Notes: a model not told the origin generated them from the letters alone. A stretch of DNA of 16,327 nucleotides from an uncultured Eubacteriales bacterium (GCA_900544965.1 UQXE01000036.1:1-16327), one strand, 5' to 3'; numbered from the stretch's first letter, positions 7,396 to 14,427 are shown. Numbers and translations are program-made.

Positions 7396-8223
7396 TTAAT
7401 TTCCTTGGTTTAAGCCGAGAATCGCCCTCGCTTCCGCCGGCGTGGCTATATCGCGTCCCAGCTCCCTGGCCAGCCGCACCACCTTTTCTACCAGTTCGCC
7501 GTTGCTCTTGGCAAGCACGCCCTTTGATAGGTATACGTTGTCCTCAAAGCCTACGCGGACATGGCCGCCTAGCAGTATCGACATTGTAGCCATCGGAAAT
7601 TCCACCCTGCCTACGCCGCTTACGGTGAACGTGGCGTCATGGGGTATGCTTTCGCGCATAAAGATCAGATCGCGCGGCTCGCCGCTGATCCCGCCGTTTA
7701 CTCCCATGACAAAGTTAAAGTGCATGGGCGCCTTGATATACCCCTTTTTGCAGAGCCGGTTCGCCATGTCGATCATGCCCTTGTCAAACACCTCGATCTC
7801 CGGCTTGATTCCGCGGGCGATCATCTTTTCTCCAAATTCCTTTATTGTGTTTTCCGTGTTTACAAATATTTCATCCCCGCCAAAGTTGCAGGTGCCGCAG
7901 TCTAGTGTCGCCATCTCCGGATTAAGCGTTATCGGCTGAAGCCTCTCGTCATTGCTCATACCCACGGCTCCGCCTGTTGAGGGCTGAATTATCACGTCCG
8001 GGCATTTAGCGCGTATCGCGTCCATGCACTCCTTGAATCGGGCCGCGTCCTGGGTGGGCGTTCCGTCGTCATAGCGCACGTGCAGATGAATTATCGACGC
8101 TCCAGCCCTATAGGCCGCATACGCCTCGTTGGCAATCTCCTCGGCCGTGTAGGGAACGGCTTCGTTATGTTCCTTGGTTACCTCGGCTCCGCATATGGCG
8201 GCGGTGATTATAAGCTTTTCCAT
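7396..8223 (-). CDS. kce: 3-keto-5-aminohexanoate cleavage enzyme (BKACE family)
   Basis: Zn-dependent enzyme that condenses 3-keto-5-aminohexanoate with acetyl-CoA to give acetoacetate and 3-aminobutyryl-CoA. The 275-residue product has the family length. The expected active-site residues are Glu14 in CGAEV, the zinc ligands His46 and His48 in IIHLHVR, and the glutamate in GFEDN (residue 227). Conserved segments QPSTGGAVGMS and FVMGVNGGISGEP are also seen. The start has GAGGAAG just upstream and lies 12 nt after the kal stop. Members of this DUF849 (BKACE) family act on several beta-keto acids, but the position between kal and kdd points to the lysine intermediate. Confidence 0.96.
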   Translation of the reverse strand: MEKLIITAAICGAEVTKEHNEAVPYTAEEIANEAYAAYRAGASIIHLHVRYDDGTPTQDAARFKECMDAIRAKCPDVIIQPSTGGAVGMSNDERLQPITLNPEMATLDCGTCNFGGDEIFVNTENTIKEFGEKMIARGIKPEIEVFDKGMIDMANRLCKKGYIKAPMHFNFVMGVNGGISGEPRDLIFMRESIPHDATFTVSGVGRVEFPMATMSILLGGHVRVGFEDNVYLSKGVLAKSNGELVEKVVRLARELGRDIATPAEARAILGLNQGN

Positions 8224-8235
8224 GCTGTCACTTCC

Positions 8236-8616
8236 TCACTTTCTCTGCTTATCCTTGGGTACAACGCAGGTTCCGCTTGCGCGGCACACTACTATCGGTT
8301 CATCCAGCACGTCGCAGGCCGATTCGTTTATGTCTGGCCTTGGGGCTATTACCTTTCTGGCTTCAAACACCATCCTGCGGGAGCTATTGCCGATATGTAC
8401 GATTTCACCGGTGGCTTCTATATAGTCCCCAGCATATACGGGCGCAAGGAATTCTACCATGTCGTACGCTTTAAACAGGCCCTCGTCGCCGTCGTTGATT
8501 ATAAGCAGTTCCGTGGCCACGTCGCCAAACAGTTGGAGCATCCTGGCCCCATCGACCAGATTGCCGCCGTAATGTGCGTCATGCGCGCTCATGCGCATTC
8601 TAATGACAGATTTCAT
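8236..8616 (-). CDS. kal: 3-aminobutyryl-CoA ammonia lyase
   Basis: Deaminates L-3-aminobutyryl-CoA to crotonyl-CoA, releasing the second ammonia of the pathway. The 126-residue single hotdog-fold protein is typical in length. It shows the hotdog pattern MSAHDAHYGGNLVDGARMLQLFGD followed by FLAPVYAGDYIEATGEIV. GGAGGT stands 7 nt before the ATG, an excellent ribosome binding site. It is the first gene of the lysine operon, preceded by a lysine riboswitch leader and a perfect promoter, with kce following after 12 nt. Acyl-CoA thioesterases share this fold, but the context makes ammonia lyase much more likely. The crotonyl-CoA product can go to butyryl-CoA dehydrogenase (not in this window) or to Crt. 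Confidence 0.94.
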   Translation of the reverse strand: MKSVIRMRMSAHDAHYGGNLVDGARMLQLFGDVATELLIINDGDEGLFKAYDMVEFLAPVYAGDYIEATGEIVHIGNSSRRMVFEARKVIAPRPDINESACDVLDEPIVVCRASGTCVVPKDKQRK

Positions 8617-8692
8617 TTATATAACCTCCAATTTGTATTTTGTTATGTAATTCATGTAGCTTAAACATTAAAATATAAATCCCGCTGATTAT

Positions 8693-8737
8693 AAAAGGCG
8701 CGCAACGGCACATGCAACACAGCACCGATAGCGCACC
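8693..8737 (-). terminator. Second terminator-like hairpin in the kal leader
   Basis: On the transcript, GGUGCGC (8737-8731) can pair with GCGCGCC (8703-8697), enclosing a weaker CGGUGC/GUGCCG stem, and is followed by UUUU (8696-8693) and an AU-rich stretch. It lies just downstream of the riboswitch terminator and before kal. It may be a backup terminator or part of the switching structure. Several G-U pairs make it weaker than the first hairpin. Confidence 0.4.
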
Positions 8738-8746
8738 ATCCTTAAA

Positions 8747-8792
8747 GATAAAAACAGCTATTGACACATCAAAAAAGCGATGAATCAATAGC
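8747..8792 (-). terminator. Riboswitch-controlled intrinsic terminator before kal
   Basis: GCTATTGA (8792-8785) pairs with TCAATAGC (8764-8757). An inner CATC/GATG helix extends the stem, and on the transcript it is followed by TGTTTTTATC (five consecutive T at 8754-8750), giving a conventional intrinsic terminator. Its 5' arm contains CTATT (8791-8787), the 3' strand of riboswitch helix P1. The terminator and the lysine-bound aptamer are thus mutually exclusive. Confidence 0.8.
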
Positions 8793-8956
8793 CCTCCATC
8801 CAAGCCGGACGACAGTCGCAATGCGCTGGGCATTGCGCCCAAGCAAGGGGCAAAGAGCCTCCCCACGCTTTCGGCGATAGCACATTCATATACGGCATTA
8901 CACGCTCCCATGCTTTCCATCCGCATACTACCTTGCTGTATCGCGCCTCTATTCCC
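8785..8956 (-). ncRNA. Lysine riboswitch (L-box / LYS element), probable ON switch for the lysine fermentation operon
   Basis: The leader transcript carries the conserved boxes of the lysine riboswitch in order: AUAGAGGCGCGA (8952-8941), AGUAUGC (8929-8923), CGCCGAAAGC (8876-8867), GACUGUC (8817-8811) and GGAGGGCUAUU (8797-8787). The junction helices can be drawn: P1 AAUAG/CUAUU (8953-8949 with 8791-8787), P3 around GUGGGG/CCCC, P4 CGCAAUG/CAUUGCG and P5 CGUCC/GGAUG. The order and wording closely follow the Bacillus subtilis lysC leader. In lysC, lysine binding promotes termination. Here the P1 3' strand is itself the 5' arm of the terminator at 8757-8792, so lysine-stabilised P1 should block termination and let kal-kce-kdd-kamA-kamDE be transcribed. 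The aptamer call is firm. The direction of control is inferred from the overlap. Confidence 0.93.
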
Positions 8957-8975
8957 AATATTTAATTATATGTCT

Positions 8976-9004
8976 ATTATACGTATTCAGCGTTTCCATG
9001 TCAA
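8976..9004 (-). promoter_or_regulatory. Perfect sigma-A promoter of the lysine fermentation operon
   Basis: On the minus strand, TTGACA (8999-9004) and TATAAT (8976-8981) are separated by exactly 17 bp, the full consensus. A start site is expected near 8969, about 16 nt before the riboswitch P1 helix. The -35 box begins 10 bp past the kamC stop codon. A promoter this strong fits control by premature termination in the leader. Confidence 0.9.
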
Positions 9005-9014
9005 TATGCGCGGA

Positions 9015-10499
9015 TTAAGTTTTAAATTTTCTGGGGTTTCGCGTCTTGCCGGTTATCGCCTCCATTACAGCCCCGTCCATCCCGAGCAGCCGGCATATGT
9101 TCAGCGCGTCGCGGGGCGCTCCGGAGGAATCCTCCACCAAAAACAGGCCGTAATTCATATGACGCTCTATTATCTCCACGCCGCCCTTGCCAGACGGCCC
9201 TATCTCAGCTTTTAACCTATCCATATCAACGCCCTTCAAACCTACGACCCGGTAATGCGCGGCCGCATAGTTTGCAACGTTGTCATAATGCGTCGTCAAC
9301 ACGCTTATGGCATTCATTTTACCCAAATAGCCGACGATTCCTTTTACTATCATCGCGCCCTCTTCAGGGTTGGTTCCCCTGGCGAACTCGTCAAGGAGCA
9401 GGAGCGAAAGCCCCTTGCCCTTTATGTCCTCAAGCGCTTCGTTAAACCGTACGATCTCAGCGCCGAAGCTCGAAAGGCCGCGGGAATCATCCTCAAGATC
9501 CTCAGAGATCAGATGCATAGCGTCAAACAGCGGAAGCTCCGCGTTTTCAGCAAACACAAACAGGGCGCAGTGAGCGCAGAACACGTTCAACGCTATCGTC
9601 TTTAACGCCACGCTCTTGCCCCCCATGTTGGCGCCCGTGACTACGGCGGCGCCGCGCTCAAGCGCAATGCTTATCGGGGCAAACGAGCCGCCGCGGGCCT
9701 TAAGCGACTCCGCTGTCTGGGGGTTGATCATTCCATCAAGGCGCATTTTCCCCTCGGTTATAACGGGGCGTTTAGCGTTTAAGCGCAGCGCCAGCGCGGC
9801 TCTGGCAAGCGTAAAGTCGAATCTTGCCATATTGTCCATGTTCTCAAGGATTGGCCGCTTGTATACGGCAAGCTTTTCACACAGCTCACGCCTTAAACGG
9901 TCCTCTTCCCCGTCTTCCCGCGCCACTATTTCCGTCCGTTTCAGTCTCAGCGCTTCCCTTGCTTCCACTTTTGTCTCTGCGCGTATCGCGTCTTCAATTC
10001 TTCTCTTTTCCGCCCGTATTGACGCGAGCTTTTCCGAAAGCCCGCCCGATATATGGAACGCGGCGATCCTGCCGCCGTCCGGATCCAAAATATCAAGCGC
10101 GCATGTCAGCGGCTCTATTATGATATCGTGAAAGCGCGCGTGCCGGTTCATTTCCTTAAACTCGGGCGCTATAAGTTCCAGCTGAAGGAGATACCGCTTC
10201 AGCTCAAACAGCTCGACGTCGCTGAGTTCAAGCCGGTCGAGCATCTCTACGGAGCGGCGTATGTCCTTCAGCGCAGCCATATGCCGCCTTAGCATAGAAA
10301 AGCGCTTTGGAAACTCCCTGACCGCTTCGACGGCCCGCTCAACGTTGTCAAGATCCGCTTCAAGCCTCGCTCTCTCACTGGGAGCATATATCTTAATCCG
10401 CTTTACAAGCGCCGCCCCGTATGGCGAGCTTGGCGTAAGCTGGTCAATTATATACTCAAATCCAATATTCCGCCTTTGAGCATGGGATATATCTATCAT
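9015..10499 (-). CDS. kamC: KamC, MutS-like ATPase linked to reactivation of lysine 5,6-aminomutase
   Basis: A 494-residue protein with the ABC-type ATPase domain of MutS at its C-terminus. Walker A GANMGGKS is at residues 289-296, the MutS-type signature SSFGAEI at 343-349, Walker B LLLLLDE at 365-371, and the switch histidine in TTHYD at 404. The N-terminal 280 residues are mostly helical and charged and lack the mismatch-recognition domain. Homologues sit in lysine and ornithine fermentation clusters and are described as the ATPase of an aminomutase reactivase that replaces damaged cobalamin. That role comes from family knowledge and is not visible in the sequence itself. The start lies 2 nt after the kamB stop, so the two are co-translated. 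The operon promoter for kal begins immediately downstream. Confidence 0.85.
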   Translation of the reverse strand: MIDISHAQRRNIGFEYIIDQLTPSSPYGAALVKRIKIYAPSERARLEADLDNVERAVEAVREFPKRFSMLRRHMAALKDIRRSVEMLDRLELSDVELFELKRYLLQLELIAPEFKEMNRHARFHDIIIEPLTCALDILDPDGGRIAAFHISGGLSEKLASIRAEKRRIEDAIRAETKVEAREALRLKRTEIVAREDGEEDRLRRELCEKLAVYKRPILENMDNMARFDFTLARAALALRLNAKRPVITEGKMRLDGMINPQTAESLKARGGSFAPISIALERGAAVVTGANMGGKSVALKTIALNVFCAHCALFVFAENAELPLFDAMHLISEDLEDDSRGLSSFGAEIVRFNEALEDIKGKGLSLLLLDEFARGTNPEEGAMIVKGIVGYLGKMNAISVLTTHYDNVANYAAAHYRVVGLKGVDMDRLKAEIGPSGKGGVEIIERHMNYGLFLVEDSSGAPRDALNICRLLGMDGAVMEAITGKTRNPRKFKT

Positions 10500-10501
10500 A
10501 A

Positions 10502-11494
10502 TTATATTGCATCCTCCATCACGTTGATTACAGGAACGTTCACAGCCATTTCAACAGCCCGTTTAAAGCTGACGCGGTCAAAATCCGTCCCATAAGCGCT
10601 TACCGGATTAACCGCCACCATTAAAAGCCTGGTCTTTGTAAATACGCGGATATCAGCCCCCTTTAATATCAGCTTTTGATATGCGTCGCGTTTTATAAGA
10701 AGCTTGCTTGCGTCTTCAACCGTAAGTTCGATTCCATCAAGCCTCCGTTGAGCGGTCAAAAGCGGCCTTATAACCGAATCCGTCAACGCGCCCTTAAAAA
10801 ATATCCCCTTAATTCCGTCAAACCTCCTGACAGCCTCGATTAACCCGCCTTCCCCGGCGGCCGGCAGCGACTCCCGTCCATCCGTAAGGGTTACCCTGCT
10901 TTCTGGAACGCTGTTCCACATCAGGCTTTTTTCCAGCGTAAGCAGGCCCGCGGCGTATCCGGTATCCTCAACCGCCGCGGCCATGCTTGGGGAATAAGAC
11001 GCGCCCGTACACAGGATGGTTGCCTCGCTGACGGCGGGTGCGCAGAGCGACTTTCTGCTTATCGCCCCGTCTATAACCACCATGCCGGCGCCGTGATGGA
11101 AAAACATCGTGTTCAGCATCGAAAGCTGGTCGTTCATAGAAGGCCCGCCAAGCTGCACGGCGCCGTCGCTCAGCGCACGCACCAGCACCACCCGTCCCAG
11201 CGGCGTAGGTATTCCTGTGGTGTCGATTATCTCCATGGTGACGTCGCAGTGCCTGAGAAGGCCCTCGGCCGTGGCTACCAGAGCGCCTTCTTTTACATAT
11301 ATCTCAGGCTTATGAGTGTTGGTCACAAGATCCGTGCGCTCGCCGTCGCGTCCTATAGAGGTCAGCGCGAGGACCCCGCCCTCCTTCGGCCAATCCCTGA
11401 TCAAGCGGTTCAATACCGTCGTCTTTCCGGCGTTTTTACACATGCCGATGATCGACAGCGTTCTATAGGGCTTTACAAGCTCAAATAGTCTCAT
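10502..11494 (-). CDS. kamB: KamB, P-loop partner of KamC in lysine 5,6-aminomutase reactivation
   Basis: A 330-residue protein with an N-terminal P-loop, GMCKNAGKT at residues 17-25, followed by sequence resembling nucleotide-binding proteins found beside KamC in lysine fermentation clusters. Segments such as VTMEIIDTTGIPTPLG and MVVIDGAISRKSL look like further nucleotide-site loops. GGGAGG stands 4 nt before the ATG at 11494, and kamC follows with a 2-nt gap. The proposed role, with KamC, is to restore inactivated KamDE at the expense of ATP. I rely on family and neighbourhood for this. The gene is 39 bp downstream of the Gx-family gene with no visible terminator, so it probably belongs to the transcript that begins at the DUF2461 gene. 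Confidence 0.8.
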   Translation of the reverse strand: MRLFELVKPYRTLSIIGMCKNAGKTTVLNRLIRDWPKEGGVLALTSIGRDGERTDLVTNTHKPEIYVKEGALVATAEGLLRHCDVTMEIIDTTGIPTPLGRVVLVRALSDGAVQLGGPSMNDQLSMLNTMFFHHGAGMVVIDGAISRKSLCAPAVSEATILCTGASYSPSMAAAVEDTGYAAGLLTLEKSLMWNSVPESRVTLTDGRESLPAAGEGGLIEAVRRFDGIKGIFFKGALTDSVIRPLLTAQRRLDGIELTVEDASKLLIKRDAYQKLILKGADIRVFTKTRLLMVAVNPVSAYGTDFDRVSFKRAVEMAVNVPVINVMEDAI

Positions 11495-11533
11495 CTATCC
11501 TCCCGTCACAGCTCGTCTAAATATAAATGTTTC

Positions 11534-12040
11534 TCACGCAACATTTTTAAGCCTGCTATACACAAGCCAAGCGATAATTCCCACGCATATTCCAGTTGGT
11601 ACGCTCAAAAGGCCCATAAGCGGGAAATATGCGGCCACCGGCGGGCCAACGGCTGCCACGCCTATGATAAGCTGCCCCGCATTGAAGCAAAAGGAACCGG
11701 CCACGCTTAGGCCTACGGGGGATATCATGCCCTTTTTAAATAACGGGTTCAACAGGCTCATGGCAGCGCAGGACGCAAGGCCTCCCGTTAAGCTGTATAT
11801 AAATCCCGTAGGAGAGCCGCCCAGCATCAGCGAGCCGATTGTGCACCTGATTATCGTAACGGTAAAGGCGTCAACAGGCGAATATACAAGCAACGCAACA
11901 AGCGAAAATATATTTGAAAGGCCCAGCTTTACGGGAACGCCCGCAAAAACCGGCGGCATCAGCGATTCGGCATAGCCGGCCACCAGCGCCATCGAGGTTA
12001 GAACGGCCAAAACGGCAATACGCCTTGCCCCGCCCCTCAT
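11534..12040 (-). CDS. Gx transporter family membrane protein (HepS/component I-like)
   Basis: A 168-residue, very hydrophobic protein with about five membrane segments. It resembles the Gx transporter family, often annotated as heptaprenyl diphosphate synthase component I, and has the look of a small ECF-type substrate-binding membrane subunit. Typical stretches are PVFAGVPVKLGLSNIFSLVA, RCTIGSLMLGGSPTGFIYSL and SFCFNAGQLIIG. Its ATG overlaps the stop of the NusG-domain gene by 4 nt (ATGA), so the two are translationally coupled. In other Firmicutes this trio (ApbE, NusG domain II, Gx) occurs near flavin-based electron-transfer systems such as Rnf. The substrate here is unknown, possibly a flavin or isoprenoid precursor. 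Confidence 0.8.
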   Translation of the reverse strand: MRGGARRIAVLAVLTSMALVAGYAESLMPPVFAGVPVKLGLSNIFSLVALLVYSPVDAFTVTIIRCTIGSLMLGGSPTGFIYSLTGGLASCAAMSLLNPLFKKGMISPVGLSVAGSFCFNAGQLIIGVAAVGPPVAAYFPLMGLLSVPTGICVGIIAWLVYSRLKNVA

Positions 12041-12399
12041 CCGGTGACACCATCCACGTCCAAAACGTCCTCTATTACTATTAAAACCTCGTTAGGCACG
12101 CAGACCACCGGCCTGCCAGGCTGGGCGTCCCCCATATGCACGCAGGTTTGGTCCGGACAGTCCGAAAGCCTCATAAACGCCCGCCCATGGTTTATTTCAA
12201 TGGTGTTATGTCCGTCAGGCGTAGTAATGACGACATCGCTGTTGACGCTCCCCCTGTATATCTCGACGCCCTGGCAGGTCACGGCGACCGTATCGCCGCC
12301 GCTTCCAGAGATCAGCAGCAGGGGCGCCAGCGACGCGGCGCACGCAGCCCCTATTAACACGAAATCGAGCGGCCTCAGCTTATTTAACCGCCAAGCCAT
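12037..12399 (-). CDS. NusG domain II-containing membrane-anchored protein
   Basis: A 120-residue protein with one N-terminal membrane segment (about residues 12-31) followed by an extracytoplasmic NusG-domain-II-like fold. A conserved CPDQTCVHMG motif (Cys81, Cys86, His88) and PGRPVVCVPN (Cys100) suggest a metal or redox site or a disulfide. It is not a transcription factor. The name reflects only the fold. It overlaps the apbE end by 16 nt and the Gx gene start by 4 nt, so the three are tightly coupled. Its biochemical role is unknown. Association with ApbE points to electron transfer at the cell surface. Confidence 0.85.
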   Translation of the reverse strand: MAWRLNKLRPLDFVLIGAACAASLAPLLLISGSGGDTVAVTCQGVEIYRGSVNSDVVITTPDGHNTIEINHGRAFMRLSDCPDQTCVHMGDAQPGRPVVCVPNEVLIVIEDVLDVDGVTG

Positions 12400-13337
12400 A
12401 TCGATTCACCATCCTTCGTTACTATAAGCGCCGATACCCCCAGCCGCTGAGCAAGTTCTTTCGCCTTGTCAGCGCCCATGACAACGGCGGCCGTAGCCGC
12501 CGCGTCGGCCAGAGCGGAGTCCCCTGAGATTACCGTTGCGCTGATTATGCCGCTGTCCGCGGGCTTTAAAGTATCGGGATCAAGGATATGATGGTATCTC
12601 ACGCCTTCGCGAATAAAGCAGCGCTGGTAATCGCCCGACGTTACCGCGCTTTTATCCGTCAGCTCAAGAACCTCAATATAGCCGTTGCCCCGGGGATTTT
12701 GCACCCCGATCCGCCAAGGCCCGTTATCAGGCCGGCTTCCAACCGCGTATACGTTGCCCCCAAGGTTTATTACGCCGGCACATCCAGCCTCATCGTATAT
12801 TTTCTTGAGCTCGTTGGCGGAGTACCCCTTTGCAATGCCGCCCAGATCCACCATCTGCCCGTCCCTCAGCCTTGCGCTGCTGTTTTTAGCATCAAGCTCA
12901 ATGCCCGTATAGTCAACAAAAGGGGCAAGCCGCCGCAGCTCTCCGTCGCTGGGAAGCTTCTCGCCGCTCATGCCGTCCCATGCCTCGACGGCAATAAAGA
13001 TGGTCGGGTCAAACGCGCCGTCCGTAGCGTCAGCAAGCATTACGCCCAACTCAAGCAAATAAAACGAGTCCTCGTCCAGCTGAGTCCATTCTCCATGGGC
13101 GGTATTAAGCCTATGTATCGGCCCGTCCATGTATGGCGACAGGCTGCTCTCCAAAGCGGCAAGCCTGTCTTTGCAGCGCAGGAGCATATCGTACGCCCCT
13201 TTGCCGCAGGCCGAAAGCTCGACATACGTGTTCATATGGAAGCCGGTGTAAGTTTCCATCCTAATCGAACATCCGGATATGGCAAACGCCGATAGGATGA
13301 TCAACGCGGCGGCCAGCAGGGGAACCAGCCGCTTCAT
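12384..13337 (-). CDS. apbE: FAD:protein FMN transferase, lipoprotein (ApbE family)
   Basis: Attaches FMN covalently to threonine or serine residues of target proteins (for example RnfG/RnfD or NqrB/C-type subunits), using FAD and Mg2+. The 317-residue product has a lipoprotein signal peptide, with the lipobox ending at Cys23 (AISGC), so it is anchored outside the membrane. Family motifs are seen in order: TGFHMNTYVELSACG, DGAFDPT, LGGIAKGYSANEL, VINLGGNVYAVG, WRIGVQNPRG, VTSGDYQR and HHILDPDTLKPA, followed by ALADAAATAAVVMGADKA near the metal site. The start overlaps the DUF2461 stop by 4 nt (ATGA), with GGGTGA as ribosome binding site. No flavinylation target is encoded in this window, so the substrate lies elsewhere in the genome. 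Confidence 0.95.
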   Translation of the reverse strand: MKRLVPLLAAALIILSAFAISGCSIRMETYTGFHMNTYVELSACGKGAYDMLLRCKDRLAALESSLSPYMDGPIHRLNTAHGEWTQLDEDSFYLLELGVMLADATDGAFDPTIFIAVEAWDGMSGEKLPSDGELRRLAPFVDYTGIELDAKNSSARLRDGQMVDLGGIAKGYSANELKKIYDEAGCAGVINLGGNVYAVGSRPDNGPWRIGVQNPRGNGYIEVLELTDKSAVTSGDYQRCFIREGVRYHHILDPDTLKPADSGIISATVISGDSALADAAATAAVVMGADKAKELAQRLGVSALIVTKDGESIWLGG

Positions 13338-14017
13338 TTGCTTTCACCCATACCGTCCGCTCCGGTTATGAACCTATACATATCCTTCATATTCGAAAAC
13401 GCGGCGTTTACCTCGTCAAAAAGCTCGGGCTTCATGGTGTTAAGCAGCTTATCGCTGGAAAAATGCCATCCAATGCTTCTGAGGTTGAGGTATTCCTTTA
13501 TATTGTCCGGAGCATCGGGATGCCTGTCCCGTTTATAGCTCTCGCCTTCAAAGCCAAACATTGACAGCTTGGCGCTGTCCTTCAGCTTTAAAAACAGGGC
13601 CGGCCTGGCAAGAAGCCTTTTCCTGAACCCCTCCATAATTGCGGGGTTTGGTGAATACATGCCCATTCCGTATCCATACGATGTTGGCGTTATTTCAAAA
13701 TATAACGCGAAATTCTCGCTTACACGCGTATCGTGATGCTTAAAGCAAAGCCAGGCGTGGTCGCGGTAAGGCGACTTATCCTTTGAATAGCGTGTATCAC
13801 GCCTTATTCTGGATACAATGCTGGCTATACGCGGATTGAACGCCGGATCTACTTCAAGAGCCGAGGGGAGAAGCGCGGCCGCAAGCGCATGCATGGGCTC
13901 CTTTACACAGCGGACATACCGTGCACGGTTCTCTTGAAACCAGACGGAATTGTTGTTCCATGCTATTTCGGTTAAAAAATCATAAGTTTCAGGTGAAAAC
14001 CCGCTGAATATGCCCAT
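13334..14017 (-). CDS. DUF2461 domain-containing protein
   Basis: A 227-residue cytosolic protein of the DUF2461 (TIGR02453) family, whose function is unknown to me. Hallmarks are FSPETYDFL at the start, NNSVWFQENRARY, and the motif RIRRDTRYSKDKSPYRDHAW in the first half. The length is normal. AAGGAGG stands 7 nt before the ATG at 14017. It is the first gene of a unit that continues through apbE, the NusG-domain gene and the Gx gene, probably to kamB-kamC. Its promoter is only about 32 bp upstream. Confidence 0.9.
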   Translation of the reverse strand: MGIFSGFSPETYDFLTEIAWNNNSVWFQENRARYVRCVKEPMHALAAALLPSALEVDPAFNPRIASIVSRIRRDTRYSKDKSPYRDHAWLCFKHHDTRVSENFALYFEITPTSYGYGMGMYSPNPAIMEGFRKRLLARPALFLKLKDSAKLSMFGFEGESYKRDRHPDAPDNIKEYLNLRSIGWHFSSDKLLNTMKPELFDEVNAAFSNMKDMYRFITGADGMGESK

Positions 14018-14048
14018 GACGGCGCCTCCTTATATACATCCTTTTGAT

Positions 14049-14078
14049 ATTGTATTGCCTGCGCGTGCGATCAGTCAA
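14049..14078 (-). promoter_or_regulatory. Sigma-A promoter for the DUF2461-apbE-NusG II-Gx(-kamBC) unit
   Basis: On the minus strand, TTGACT (14073-14078) and TACAAT (14049-14054) are separated by 18 bp, each one mismatch from consensus. The -10 box ends about 32 bp before the DUF2461 start. No terminator-like structure is visible between the following four genes and kamB, so this promoter may also drive kamBC. Confidence 0.7.
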
Positions 14079-14208
14079 GCAAAAGCTTTTTGTCAGCGGG
14101 TACATAGGATACCAAATTTATCTATTTGAAAAAATTACCATAGGGCTATATGCATCTATGATTTGGATTCGGCGCAAGCTATGTTTATCATTGAAAAGGA
14201 GAGGGATT

Positions 14209-14427
14209 ATGGATACACTTTCGCTTATTATCTTAATCATAGGCGCACTCAACTGGGGACTTGTCGGACTGTTCCAGTTCGACGTAATTGCCGCTATATT
14301 CGGAGGAATGAGCGCGGTGGTCTCTAGGGTATTGTATACGATAGTCGGTCTTGCAGGCCTATGGGGCATATCGTTGCTGTTTAGGCGCGACGGCATAAAA
14401 CACCGCGAGAGACATGACGTCGAATAG
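14209..14427 (+). CDS. DUF378 family small membrane protein
   Basis: A 72-residue protein with two membrane segments (about 5-30 and 40-58). The family motif ALNWGLVGLFQFDVIAAIFGG is present, followed by VLYTIVGLAGLWG and a basic cytosolic tail. The function of DUF378 proteins is not known to me. The open frame extends upstream to 14044, but the ATG at 14209 has AAGGAGAGGG ahead of it and gives the normal family length, so I use it. It is transcribed away from the DUF2461 gene and ends just before a very strong terminator. It is probably monocistronic. A possible promoter, TTGAAA-17-TATGCA, lies upstream but is weak. Confidence 0.88.
   Translation: MDTLSLIILIIGALNWGLVGLFQFDVIAAIFGGMSAVVSRVLYTIVGLAGLWGISLLFRRDGIKHRERHDVE

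Noticed and set aside
8688..8717. Possible promoter TTGCAT-18-TATAAT before kal
   Set aside because: The -35 box matches only three positions, and the TATAAT overlaps the U-rich tail of a hairpin. It would bypass the riboswitch, and a perfect promoter exists upstream of the riboswitch.
8600..8926. 108-residue minus-strand open frame upstream of kal
   Set aside because: It runs through the riboswitch and both terminator hairpins, overlaps the kal start and resembles no known protein. The RNA structure explains the sequence better.
14044..14208. Upstream extension of the DUF378 gene to 127 residues
   Set aside because: The extra N-terminal 55 residues have no ribosome binding site and exceed the family length. 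The ATG at 14209 has a strong site.
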